This document shows positions 1-7,961 of a stretch of 25,384 bases of DNA, in pieces. The position numbers and the translations under genes are program-made. The stretch is from Bacillota bacterium. GTDB lineage: Bacteria > Bacillota > Clostridia > Christensenellales > CAG-138. The notes beneath the pieces are model-generated. The model had not been told where the DNA came from and searched no databases. It saw only the letters and a list, made by a program, of their open reading frames with translations. Where the stretch lies: NCBI GenBank assembly GCA_023399275.1, contig JAEWQH010000108.1:1-25384 (forward strand). The letters run 5' to 3'. How positions within the stretch are numbered: position 1 is the stretch's first letter; each line of letters starts with the position of its first letter.

Positions 1-1
1 C

Positions 2-226
2 ATCATCAAGCTCGCCATGGTGAAGGTCAGCCAGATGCTCAAAGCGCGCGGCCTCAGGACCAAGCTGATCTTACAGGTTCACGACGAGCTGATCTTCGAC
101 GTGCCGAAGCACGAGGCGGACGAGGTCGTCTCGCTCGTGCATGAATGTATGGAGCAGGTGGCGAAGCTCTCCGTTCCGCTCGACGCGGACGTAAAGGTCG
201 GCCACAGCTGGTACGAAACAAAATGA
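2..226 (+). CDS. polA: DNA polymerase I, C-terminal end (partial)
   Basis: Only the last 74 codons are present; the frame is open to the left edge, so the gene begins outside the window. The translation carries the family-A polymerase motif C, QVHDELIFD, which holds the catalytic His-Asp-Glu of the palm, followed by the usual short C-terminal helix and the ending GHSWYETK. In the cell this enzyme fills gaps during Okazaki fragment processing and excision repair. The TGA stop overlaps the ATG of coaE (ATGA), so the two are likely co-translated. The polA-coaE order is common in Firmicutes. Nothing can be said about the 5'-nuclease or 3'-exonuclease domains, which are not in view. Confidence 0.93.
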   Translation: MIKLAMVKVSQMLKARGLRTKLILQVHDELIFDVPKHEADEVVSLVHECMEQVAKLSVPLDADVKVGHSWYETK

Positions 227-855
227 TCAAACGGAGCGGCGATTACCTCAAGCTAGGGCTCACCGGCGGCATTGGCTCCGGTAAAACGACGGTTGCGCGG
301 CGCTTTTCCGCGCTTGGCGCGCATGTGTACGAGGCGGACGCCGTCTCCCGCCGCGCGCTCGACCCCGGCGCAGCCTGCTACGGACGCGTCGTCTCTGCAT
401 TTGGGCCGCAGATCGTCTCAGCGGATGGGGTGATCGACCGTAAAAAACTCGGCCGGATCGTCTTTGCGGACGAAGAAAAACGGCGCTTGCTCAACGGCAT
501 CATCCACCCCTATGTCATAGAGGCGCTGCTAAAGCGCGCAGAACGCGAACTCGCATCGCAGCCGGGCGCGATCGCCGTATTCGACGTTCCGCTGCTGTTT
601 GAAAGCGGCATGGACGCCGCGATGGATGGCAGTATTGTGCTCGCCGGTGAGGAGGAAACCCGCGTTCGTCGCGTGATGGAGCGGGACGGGCTTTCGCGCG
701 ATCAGGTCCTCGCGCGCATCCGCGCACAGATGCCGGAGGAAGAGAGGCGTCTGCGCGCGGATTTCACGCTGGAAAACAACGGCACAGTTGCCGAGCTTTT
801 CTCAAAGGTAGACGCGCTCTACGACGCCCTGAAACGCGAAGGGTCCGGCGGGTGA
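223..855 (+). CDS. coaE: Dephospho-CoA kinase
   Basis: This 210-residue protein catalyses the last step of coenzyme A synthesis, ATP-dependent phosphorylation of the 3'-hydroxyl of dephospho-CoA, in the cytosol. The P-loop GGIGSGKTT is at residues 15-23, followed by the EADAVSR segment and FDVPLLFESG near residue 125, all typical of the family; the length is normal. I chose the ATG at 223 because it overlaps the polA stop as ATGA and leaves the usual short lead before the P-loop; an in-frame start at 145 would lie deep inside polA. Its end overlaps the next gene by four bases (GTGA), so polA, coaE and the transglycosylase look translationally coupled. Confidence 0.95.
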   Translation: MIKRSGDYLKLGLTGGIGSGKTTVARRFSALGAHVYEADAVSRRALDPGAACYGRVVSAFGPQIVSADGVIDRKKLGRIVFADEEKRRLLNGIIHPYVIEALLKRAERELASQPGAIAVFDVPLLFESGMDAAMDGSIVLAGEEETRVRRVMERDGLSRDQVLARIRAQMPEEERRLRADFTLENNGTVAELFSKVDALYDALKREGSGG

Positions 856-1505
856 GGCGGCGCGATTCAGGCAGGCGGAAGCGAAGCGGCATGCAGACCG
901 CCGTCGCCGTGCTGGGCATTCTGCTCCTTTTCTGCGCCGCGGCCTTTGGCGGTTATTTGCTATATGAGCGGGCGGAGCATCAAAAAGCGCTGCGCAACTA
1001 TCCGGTTGCGTACGTCGACCTGATCGAGCGGTATTCCGCGCAATACGATCTCGACCCGTATCTCGTTCAGGCCATCATGCGCTGCGAAAGCAGCAACGAT
1101 CCAAGCGCCGTCAGCAGCGCGGGGGCGATCGGGCTGATGCAGATCATGCCGGATACAGGGGAGTGGATCGCGCACAAGATCGACCCGGAGTTGGCTTACT
1201 CGCTCGATATGCTCACCGATCCTGCAACCAGCATCGAATACGGCTGCTGGTATCTCAACTTTCTCAGCGCGCGCTTCGACGGGGACGTGATGCAGGTTGT
1301 CGCAGCCTACAACGCAGGGCATGGCAGCGTGGAAGACTGGCTCAACGATCCGCGCTTTTCGCAGGATGGGGCGCTCACCAGCATCCCTTTTGAGGATACC
1401 GCGCGCTACTATGACAAGGTCATGACCGCATACGAAAACTACACGGCACTCTACCCGGATCTGTTTGCGCCGTCCGCCACCGGCGGGACGGTTGTCGGCG
1501 ACTGA
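852..1505 (+). CDS. Membrane-anchored lytic murein transglycosylase (SLT family)
   Basis: A 217-residue protein with a basic N-terminus, one hydrophobic segment at about residues 15-37 and a Slt70-type catalytic domain from about residue 50. Visible family motifs are the catalytic Glu79 in RCESS, GLMQIMP at 94-100 and AAYNAG at 151-156. Such enzymes cleave the MurNAc-GlcNAc bond of peptidoglycan, giving 1,6-anhydro ends; here the domain would sit outside the membrane. The start is the GTG at 852, which overlaps the coaE stop; an ATG at 891 would trim the basic leader but keep the membrane segment and cannot be excluded. Family assignment is firm; its cellular role (wall turnover, sporulation or secretion) cannot be told. 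Confidence 0.88.
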   Translation: MRRRDSGRRKRSGMQTAVAVLGILLLFCAAAFGGYLLYERAEHQKALRNYPVAYVDLIERYSAQYDLDPYLVQAIMRCESSNDPSAVSSAGAIGLMQIMPDTGEWIAHKIDPELAYSLDMLTDPATSIEYGCWYLNFLSARFDGDVMQVVAAYNAGHGSVEDWLNDPRFSQDGALTSIPFEDTARYYDKVMTAYENYTALYPDLFAPSATGGTVVGD

Positions 1506-1520
1506 ATCGCGTGCTATACT
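1492..1520 (+). promoter_or_regulatory. Probable promoter of lspA
   Basis: A TTGTCG hexamer at 1492 is followed after 17 bases by TATACT at 1515-1520, with the extended -10 dinucleotide TG at 1512-1513. It sits just ahead of the lspA ribosome binding site and overlaps the end of the transglycosylase gene. Inferred from consensus only. Confidence 0.5.
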
Positions 1521-1547
1521 GAATCAAATCGACCGGAGGACACCAAC

Positions 1548-2081
1548 TTGCTCGAACTGCTCATCATCGTCGCAATCCTGGCGCTGGATCAAGTTTCCAA
1601 ATATCTTGTGCAGCTGTATCTTTCACCCGTCGGCACCAGTGTGCCCGTCATCAACGGGTTGCTGCAGTTTACAAATGTGCATAACACAGGCGCGGCCTGG
1701 GGAATGCTCGAAGGGTTCCGCTGGCTGTTTATCCCGATGACGCTGATCGTAGCGGGCGCGCTCCTGTTTGTTATCATCCGGTTTCGCAAAAGGCTCACCG
1801 TTTTTTCGCGTATCGTACTCGCGCTGCTCTTTTCCGGCGCGGTCGGCAACTTCATCGATCGGTTGCTGCTCTCCTATGTGCGCGATTTTCTCGATATTAC
1901 GCCGCTCTTTTCGTTTCCCGTGTTCAACATTGCGGACAGCGCGCTGAGTATCGGCTGCGTGCTGTTGGTCGTCGATGCCCTGTTTTTGAAGGACCGGTCG
2001 CTCTTTGAGCGCGTTTCGTTCAAAAAGGAATCCTCCGCCAAGGAGGGCACCGCAAAAGAAAACGGCAAAGGCCATGGCTGA
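1548..2081 (+). CDS. lspA: Lipoprotein signal peptidase (signal peptidase II)
   Basis: A 177-residue integral membrane aspartyl protease that removes the signal peptide from diacylglyceryl-modified prolipoproteins. Four hydrophobic segments are visible. Family motifs are NTGAAW at 46-51, GNFIDR at 100-105, the catalytic Asp113 in YVRDFLD and catalytic Asp130 in FNIAD. The start is TTG at 1548, supported by the ribosome binding site GGAGGA eleven bases upstream. The tail after residue 150 is Lys/Glu rich and hydrophilic, longer than in many homologues. The last bases overlap the next gene, which suggests coupling with rluD, a pairing very common in Firmicutes. A probable substrate, the lipoprotein at 3059, is two genes downstream. 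Confidence 0.96.
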   Translation: MLELLIIVAILALDQVSKYLVQLYLSPVGTSVPVINGLLQFTNVHNTGAAWGMLEGFRWLFIPMTLIVAGALLFVIIRFRKRLTVFSRIVLALLFSGAVGNFIDRLLLSYVRDFLDITPLFSFPVFNIADSALSIGCVLLVVDALFLKDRSLFERVSFKKESSAKEGTAKENGKGHG

Positions 2082-3039
2082 GCAAGAGCGCATCGTTTGC
2101 GGCGTATCCGCCCGTCTGGACGCGCTCGTCGCCGCCGAGACGGAGCTGTCGCGCACGCAGGCGCAGCGATTGATCCGGGATGGATCGATCCTGCTCAACG
2201 GAAAGGCCGTCAAGCCAAACGCCGTCACCGCGGCCGGCGATCTGATCGATCTGACGTATCCCGATCCGGTCGAGACGGATGTTTTGCCGGAGGATATCCC
2301 GCTGAATGTGCTCTACGAAGACGAAGACCTGCTTGTGCTGGATAAGCCGCAGGGGATGGTGGTGCATCCCGCGCCGGGGCACGAGAGCGGCACGCTGGTC
2401 AACGCGCTCCTATACCACATCCGCGATCTTTCCGGCATCGGCGGAGAACTCCGCCCCGGCATCGTCCACCGCATAGACCGCATGACATCCGGCCTGCTCG
2501 TGGCGGCGAAGAACGACGCAGCGCACCGCGCGCTGAGCGAACAGTTTCGCGACCACAGCGCACATCGCAGCTACGCCGCGTTGGTGGATGGCAATATTTC
2601 GCAGGACGGGGGTACGATAGACGCCCCGCTTGCGCGCCACCCGGTCGATCGGAAGCGCATGGCAATCGTTCCCGGCGGGCGGCCGGCCGTTACGCACTGG
2701 CGAGCAGTTGCGCGCTACGGACAGTATACCCTGCTGCAGGTCGAGCTCGAGACGGGGCGGACGCACCAAATACGCGTACACCTGGCAAGCATCCAGCATC
2801 CTGTGACGGGGGATGCGGTCTACGGCCGCAAAAAGCTTCCATTTGGGCTGGCAGGGCAGGCGCTGCACGGTTATCGCCTGACGTTTCGGCATCCACGCAC
2901 GGGCGAACAGATGGTCTTCTACGCGCCGCTTCCCGCTTATTTTTTGCAGGCGCTCCAAAAAGCGGGGGAGACGGAGGATGGCGCCGCCCTGATGGCCCGC
3001 CTGCGCGCCCTCGAACAAACCACACACGATTCAGAATGA
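2074..3039 (+). CDS. rluD: RluA/RluD-family 23S rRNA pseudouridine synthase
   Basis: A 321-residue protein with an N-terminal S4 RNA-binding domain (about residues 12-60, LSRTQAQRLIRDGSILLNG) and a pseudouridine synthase domain. The catalytic Asp is Asp135 in HRIDRMTSG, and the later family block GRTHQIRVHL is present. These enzymes isomerise uridine to pseudouridine; RluD acts on helix 69 of 23S rRNA, but paralogues of the same architecture have other targets, so the exact site is inferred. The ATG at 2074 overlaps the lspA end by eight bases; an upstream in-frame start at 2005 would be buried in lspA and adds a low-complexity stretch. Gene order lspA-rluD matches Bacillus ylyA-lspA-ylyB. 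Confidence 0.9.
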   Translation: MAEQERIVCGVSARLDALVAAETELSRTQAQRLIRDGSILLNGKAVKPNAVTAAGDLIDLTYPDPVETDVLPEDIPLNVLYEDEDLLVLDKPQGMVVHPAPGHESGTLVNALLYHIRDLSGIGGELRPGIVHRIDRMTSGLLVAAKNDAAHRALSEQFRDHSAHRSYAALVDGNISQDGGTIDAPLARHPVDRKRMAIVPGGRPAVTHWRAVARYGQYTLLQVELETGRTHQIRVHLASIQHPVTGDAVYGRKKLPFGLAGQALHGYRLTFRHPRTGEQMVFYAPLPAYFLQALQKAGETEDGAALMARLRALEQTTHDSE

Positions 3040-3058
3040 ACCGATGAAGGAGTAACCA

Positions 3059-4948
3059 ATGAAGAAAATCGCTTCCGCGTACCGGCCGGGCCGGCTCATA
3101 GCGCTGCTGATGGCGCTCGTGCTGCTGATGAGCGCTTTCTCCGGCTGCAAACTGCCGGATAATACCACCACCACCGACAAGCCGATCACCATCGAGGCCG
3201 AGGAAACTGCATCGCCGGAGAGCGCCGACGCAAGCACGCCGTCTCCCGAACCGACCTTCTCCGTAAGTGAAGAAGCGGAGCAGGCTTACCGCGCGCTGGA
3301 CCTCGAGGTGTTCCGCTGGTACGCCACGTCCGACGGTTATTCCTTCCATATGTTTGTGGATGATCCCGCGAGCTATGATATCGACCACGCAAGCGTGCCG
3401 ATGACGCTCGGTGAGTTTACCGAGGAGGACACCGCACGGATGGGCACCGAAGCCGCCGCTTTTCTCGAGCGGCTCAACGCCATCAACCGCGAGCAAATCC
3501 AGACGGATTCACAGTTTTCCTACGACGTGCTCCAGCAGATTCTGACGGATATCTCGGCTGAGAACGAATTCGAATACTACTATGAACCGCTGACCGAGTA
3601 CAGTGGGCTGCACTCGAACATGCCGCTCTCGTTTGCGCTCTTTGAGCTGAAAAACGTGCAGGATGTCGAAGACTACCTCACGCTGCTGGCGGATATGCCC
3701 CGCTATATGGGGCAGGTGCTCGCCTACGAACAAAAGCGCGCGGAGCTCGGCATGTTTATGACCGAGCCGGCGCTGGATGCGATTCTGGAGGACTGCCAGC
3801 AGATTATAGACGCAAAAGACACGTCGTTCCTCTACGTTACGTTTGAAGAGGGAATCGACGCGCTGAGCGAGCTGACGCTGGAGCAGGCGCAGGCGTATAA
3901 AGACAGAAACGAGAGCCTGCTGCAAAACGAGTTTGTCGACTCCTTCCAAACGTTTTACGACGGGCTGGAGGCACTGCGCAAGAGCTGCCGCACCTATCAG
4001 CAAGCGGCTACGTACAACGAGACGCAGAAGCGCTACTTCGAATACTCCATGCAGTCTGCCGGGTGTAACTACCTCTCGGTGGAGGAGACGCTTGAGATGC
4101 TCAAGGCCGAGCTGAACTACCTGCTCTATCAGGTTGTGCTCATCGCACAGGCCAATCCCGATATATACGACGAGCAAATCCAGGTGACCAGCGGCAATAT
4201 GCAGGAAGATCTCGACTATCTGCAGTCGCTCATCGCGCCGCTGCTGCCGGAGCTGCCGGAGCATAACCTGACGTTGACGGACGTGCCGGAAGAACTGCAA
4301 AACCAGTTTTCGCCAGCGGCCTACGTGATCCCTGCCATGGACGACTGGAAGGATAACATCATCTATATCAACACCGCGATCGAGGATTCGACCCTGCTGC
4401 TCACGCTGGCGCACGAGGGTTATCCGGGTCATATGTATCAGTACATCTATCAGCGCAGCATGGATCGGCTCGGCCTGATGCAGCGCGCTGCGAACTTCAG
4501 CGGGTACGCGGAGGGCTGGGCGCAGTTTGCGGAGTTTCTCACCGTGGAGAACCAGACGAAGTATGATCAGGACTATGTGCGCTTTCAGTTTGCATACGGC
4601 CAGATCGCAAACTCAATTCTCCCCGCGATCATCAGCATACTGGTCAACTACTATGGCTATTCGGACGAGGCGCTTGAAAACGCCATCTCCGGGCTTGGCT
4701 TCGACGGAGAATACGTCGCATCCATCTATTACAATCTGGTGATCGACCAGCCGTATTATTTCTTCGACTACGCGATCGGCTACTGCCAGCTTGCGCAGCT
4801 CTACCGCAGCATCCAAAACGAACTTGGCGACAAGTTTGACCTGAGTGCGTTTCTAACGACGTATCTCGACCTCGGACCCGGCAACTTCGACCTCGTGACG
4901 GAGCGGATGGACGTCTGGGCGGACGGATTGCTCATGGACGCCGCATAG
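3059..4948 (+). CDS. DUF885-family lipoprotein, putative zinc-dependent peptidase
   Basis: A 629-residue protein starting with a lipoprotein signal: Lys-rich start, hydrophobic core at about 11-27, and the lipobox ending SGC with the modified Cys30. An acidic Thr/Ser/Pro-rich linker follows to about residue 68, then a long mostly helical domain. Near the C-terminal half it has HEGYPGH at 452-458 and GYAEGWA at 482-488; the HExxPGH plus EGWA pair is the hallmark of DUF885 and is arranged like the zinc ligands of gluzincin metallopeptidases. Function is therefore a predicted surface-attached peptidase; no substrate can be named. A clear ribosome binding site (GAAGGAG) precedes the ATG. It follows rluD by 19 bases. 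A consensus promoter begins only four bases after its stop. Confidence 0.85.
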   Translation: MKKIASAYRPGRLIALLMALVLLMSAFSGCKLPDNTTTTDKPITIEAEETASPESADASTPSPEPTFSVSEEAEQAYRALDLEVFRWYATSDGYSFHMFVDDPASYDIDHASVPMTLGEFTEEDTARMGTEAAAFLERLNAINREQIQTDSQFSYDVLQQILTDISAENEFEYYYEPLTEYSGLHSNMPLSFALFELKNVQDVEDYLTLLADMPRYMGQVLAYEQKRAELGMFMTEPALDAILEDCQQIIDAKDTSFLYVTFEEGIDALSELTLEQAQAYKDRNESLLQNEFVDSFQTFYDGLEALRKSCRTYQQAATYNETQKRYFEYSMQSAGCNYLSVEETLEMLKAELNYLLYQVVLIAQANPDIYDEQIQVTSGNMQEDLDYLQSLIAPLLPELPEHNLTLTDVPEELQNQFSPAAYVIPAMDDWKDNIIYINTAIEDSTLLLTLAHEGYPGHMYQYIYQRSMDRLGLMQRAANFSGYAEGWAQFAEFLTVENQTKYDQDYVRFQFAYGQIANSILPAIISILVNYYGYSDEALENAISGLGFDGEYVASIYYNLVIDQPYYFFDYAIGYCQLAQLYRSIQNELGDKFDLSAFLTTYLDLGPGNFDLVTERMDVWADGLLMDAA

Positions 4949-4951
4949 CGC

Positions 4952-4980
4952 TTGACAAAACCGCCGGTTTCCGCTAGACT
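4952..4980 (+). promoter_or_regulatory. Promoter of the valS T-box transcript
   Basis: A perfect TTGACA at 4952-4957 and TAGACT at 4975-4980 are separated by 17 bases, a strong SigA-type promoter. Transcription would start near 4987, right at the beginning of the T-box leader. Confidence 0.8.
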
Positions 4981-4986
4981 GACGTC

Positions 4987-5257
4987 AACGATTCAATAGG
5001 AACAATGGCCGCGAAGATGAGGAGTACGCGCTTTCACCGCACACAAGAGAGACCGCCCACAGGCTGAGAGGCGGTTTGCAGAGCGGGCGCGGAAGGTCGC
5101 ATCGGAGCCGGAAGCGTGAGGTGTTGAACGCCAGCGTTTCCCGTCCCTTCCTCGTTACGGAAGCATGAGAGGAATGCGCCTGCAAATTTGCCGGCTGCAT
5201 TCAACAAAGGTGGTACCGCGAGCGTCCGCTTCGTCCTTTGGCGAGGCGGACGTTTTT
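4987..5257 (+). promoter_or_regulatory. T-box leader (tRNA-Val sensing riboswitch) of valS
   Basis: This untranslated leader shows the T-box landmarks in order. The stem I element GATGAGGAGTA lies at 5016-5026; the distal stem pairs 5027-5033 with 5085-5091 through G-C and G-U pairs. On the returning strand GAA at 5092-5094 faces AGTA as in a loop E motif, followed by the probable specifier GTC at 5096-5098, a valine codon that fits the downstream gene. The T-box sequence AAAGGTGGTACCGCG is at 5206-5220; its UGGU bulge would pair with an ACCA end of uncharged tRNA. A terminator follows. By family knowledge, uncharged tRNA-Val (anticodon GAC) stabilises the antiterminator and turns valS on. 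The specifier choice was made by hand folding. Confidence 0.92.
5223..5257 (+). terminator. Intrinsic terminator of the T-box leader
   Basis: The arms CGTCCGCTTCG (5223-5233) and CGAGGCGGACG (5242-5252) pair over 11 positions with one U-G pair, and are followed by five T. It would stop transcription before valS when tRNA-Val is charged. Confidence 0.88.
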
Positions 5258-5300
5258 CTATAGCGTTTTACAAATGATACTGATGCAGGGAGAGAACAGC

Positions 5301-7934
5301 ATGCGTCCCGAAATGGAGAAAACCTACGACCACGCGCGCGTGGAAAGCACACTCTACAAGACCTGGGAGGAGCGGGGATATTTCCATGCCCGCCCAAATA
5401 CCGGCAAACCGCCGTATACCATCGTCATCCCGCCGCCGAACATCACGGGGCGGCTGCACATGGGTCACGCCATCGACGAGACGCTGCAGGATGTGCTGAT
5501 TCGCTACAAGCGCATGAGCGGCTATGAGACGCTCTGGATGCCCGGAACCGACCATGCCTCGATTGCGACTGAAGTCAAGATCGTAGAGCAGATGGCGAAG
5601 GAAGGCCTCACCAAAAAGGATATCGGACGCGAAGGGTTTCTCAAGCGCGCCTGGGCCTGGCGCGAAGAATATGGCTCCACCATCGTCAAGCAGCTGCGCT
5701 ACCTTGGCTCCTCCTGCGACTGGAAGCGCGAGCGCTTCACTATGGACGAGGGCTGCAGCCGCGCCGTGACCAAGGTTTTTGTCAGCCTCTACAACAAGGG
5801 GCTGATCTACCGTGGCGATCGCATCATCAACTGGTGCCCGGACTGCAAGACCGCGCTTTCCGACGCGGAGGTGGAGTATGAGGAGCAGCACAGCCACCTG
5901 TGGCATGTGCGCTATGACGCGCCGGACAAGAGCTACTCCATCACCGTCGCCACCACGCGTCCGGAGACGATGCTCGGCGACACGGGCGTGGCGGTCAATC
6001 CCGAAGATCCGCGTTACAAGCACCTGATCGGCAAGACCGTGATCGTCCCCGCCGTTGGCCGCGAGATCCCGATCGTTGGCGATGCATACTGCGAGATGGA
6101 GTTTGGCACCGGCGCGGTGAAGATCACCCCTGCGCATGATCCGAACGATTTCGAGGTAGGCCTGCGCCACGGGCTCCCGGTGATCCGCGTGTATACCGAC
6201 GCGGGCTATATCAATGAAAACGGCGGCAGATTCGAGGGTATGGAGCGCTTCGAGTGCCGCAAAGCGATCGTAGACGCGCTGAAGCAGAGCGGCAACCTTG
6301 TCAAGATCGAACCGTATGTGCACAACGTCGGCACCTGCTACCGCTGCCACTCCACCGTGGAGCCCATCGTCTCCAAGCAATGGTTTGTGGAGATGAAGCC
6401 GCTCGCCGCGCCCGCCATCGAAGCCGTTCGAAACGGGGAAGTGCGCTTCGTGCCGGAGCGCTTTGAAAAGACGTACTTCAACTGGATGGACAACATCCGC
6501 GATTGGTGCATCTCCCGCCAGCTCTGGTGGGGGCACCGCATCCCTGCGTACTATTGCGACGCCTGCGGAAAGATGGTCGTCTCGGAGGAAAAACCGGAGA
6601 AGTGCCCGGACTGCAGCGCGCCGGTGCGGCAGGATGAAGACGTGCTGGATACCTGGTTTAGCTCCGGCATGTGGCCGTTTTCCACGCTTGGCTATCCGGA
6701 CGACACGGAGGAACTCCGGTTTTTCTATCCCACCAGCACGCTCGTGACCGGCTACGACATCATCTTCTTCTGGGTAGCGCGCATGATCGTGTTTGGCTAC
6801 GAGGTCATGCACGAGCGCCCGTTTGAAACGGTCTACGTCCACGGCATCATGCGCGACAGCCAGGGCAGGAAGATGAGCAAGTCGCTCGGCAACGGCATCG
6901 ATCCGCTCGAAGTCATCGAAAAACACGGCGCGGACTCGCTGCGTTTCTCGCTGCTAGCGGGTAACTCCGCGGGTAACGATATGCGCTTTTACTGGGAAAA
7001 GGTCGAAGCCGCACGCAACTTCTGCAACAAGGTCTACAACGCGGCCCGCTTCGTTCTGATGGGCGCAAGCGAAACCGCGGGAGAGTTGCCGCCGGACGAT
7101 CGGCTGGAGACTGCCGACAAGTGGATCCTCAGTCGCCTGAATGAGATCGTTGCCGAGGTGACGAAGAACCTAGACGGCTACGAACTCGGCATGGCTGCAC
7201 AGAAGATCTACGACTTCATCTGGTCGGAATACTGCGACTGGTATATCGAGATCGCGAAGTCGCGCCTCTACGGTGAAAACGCGCAGGAGAAGGACGCCGT
7301 CAGTGCGGTTTTGATCCACGTGCTCAAAACGAGCCTGAAGCTGCTGCATCCGTTTATGCCGTTCATCACGGAGGAGATCTTCACGAAGCTCTCCGACGAG
7401 CCGACGATCATGCTCTCAAGCTGGCCGCAGGTCGATGATCGTTTTTCAAGCTTTGGCGCGGAGTGCACGCGCATGGAGCAGATGATGGAGCTGGTGCGCT
7501 CCATTCGCAACCTGCGCGCGGAGATGAAGGTCCCCCCGGCGCAAAAGATCGGCGCGCGCCTTGTGACGAGCGAGGCGGACGCGGACGCTTTCGCCGGTAT
7601 GACAGGGTATTTGAGTAAGCTCGCGGGGGTGGAGAACGCAACCGTCTCCACCAATACGGGCGAAATCCCCCAAAGCGATGTGCATATCGTCTGCAGCGGC
7701 ATCGAGGCGGTGATCCCGCTTTCTTCGCTGATCGACCCCGAAAAGGAGCGTGCGCGCATCGAAAAGGAGATTGAGCGCGTCGGCGGCGATATCTCGCGTG
7801 CCAACGCCAAACTCCAAAACGAGGGATTTCTGGCCAAGGCGCCGCAGAACGTTGTAGCGGATGAACGCTCGAAGCTGTCCTCCGCGGAGGAAATGCTTGC
7901 AAAGCTACGCGAACGCCTCGAAACTCTGCTATAA
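5301..7934 (+). CDS. valS: Valyl-tRNA synthetase
   Basis: An 877-residue class I aminoacyl-tRNA synthetase that charges tRNA-Val in the cytosol. Visible parts in order: the HIGH-type signature HMGH at 53-56 inside PPPNITGRLHMGHA, the editing (CP1) domain with TTRPETMLGDTGVAVNP, a Cys-pair zinc-like segment (YCDACG and KCPDC), the tryptophan-rich DTWFSSG block, KMSKS at 524-528, the anticodon-binding domain with ILSRLN and WSEYCDWYIE, and a C-terminal charged coiled coil from about residue 810. I chose the ATG at 5301 for its GGGAGAG ribosome binding site; in-frame ATGs at 5274 and 5283 lack one, and an upstream TTG falls in the terminator. Controlled by the T-box leader just upstream. Confidence 0.97.
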   Translation: MRPEMEKTYDHARVESTLYKTWEERGYFHARPNTGKPPYTIVIPPPNITGRLHMGHAIDETLQDVLIRYKRMSGYETLWMPGTDHASIATEVKIVEQMAKEGLTKKDIGREGFLKRAWAWREEYGSTIVKQLRYLGSSCDWKRERFTMDEGCSRAVTKVFVSLYNKGLIYRGDRIINWCPDCKTALSDAEVEYEEQHSHLWHVRYDAPDKSYSITVATTRPETMLGDTGVAVNPEDPRYKHLIGKTVIVPAVGREIPIVGDAYCEMEFGTGAVKITPAHDPNDFEVGLRHGLPVIRVYTDAGYINENGGRFEGMERFECRKAIVDALKQSGNLVKIEPYVHNVGTCYRCHSTVEPIVSKQWFVEMKPLAAPAIEAVRNGEVRFVPERFEKTYFNWMDNIRDWCISRQLWWGHRIPAYYCDACGKMVVSEEKPEKCPDCSAPVRQDEDVLDTWFSSGMWPFSTLGYPDDTEELRFFYPTSTLVTGYDIIFFWVARMIVFGYEVMHERPFETVYVHGIMRDSQGRKMSKSLGNGIDPLEVIEKHGADSLRFSLLAGNSAGNDMRFYWEKVEAARNFCNKVYNAARFVLMGASETAGELPPDDRLETADKWILSRLNEIVAEVTKNLDGYELGMAAQKIYDFIWSEYCDWYIEIAKSRLYGENAQEKDAVSAVLIHVLKTSLKLLHPFMPFITEEIFTKLSDEPTIMLSSWPQVDDRFSSFGAECTRMEQMMELVRSIRNLRAEMKVPPAQKIGARLVTSEADADAFAGMTGYLSKLAGVENATVSTNTGEIPQSDVHIVCSGIEAVIPLSSLIDPEKERARIEKEIERVGGDISRANAKLQNEGFLAKAPQNVVADERSKLSSAEEMLAKLRERLETLL

Positions 7935-7935
7935 T
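7927..7935 (+). promoter_or_regulatory. Possible extended -10 element ahead of proC
   Basis: TGCTATAAT (TG-n-TATAAT) spans the valS stop codon and lies 27 bases before the proC start. No good -35 is visible at the right distance, so this is a weak call; read-through from valS is equally possible. Confidence 0.35.
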
Positions 7936-7961
7936 GAACAAAACACTCGGTTGAAAGAAGG

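Noticed and set aside
3509..4432. 307-codon open frame on the - strand
   Set aside because: It is antisense to the lipoprotein gene, and its Leu/Arg/Val repeats mirror acidic helical codons of the real gene.
5238..5300. Upstream TTG start for valS
   Set aside because: It falls inside the T-box terminator hairpin, so it would add residues encoded by regulatory RNA; the ATG at 5301 has a good binding site.
5268..6926. 552-codon open frame on the - strand
   Set aside because: It is antisense to valS with no recognisable motif; a shadow of the real gene.
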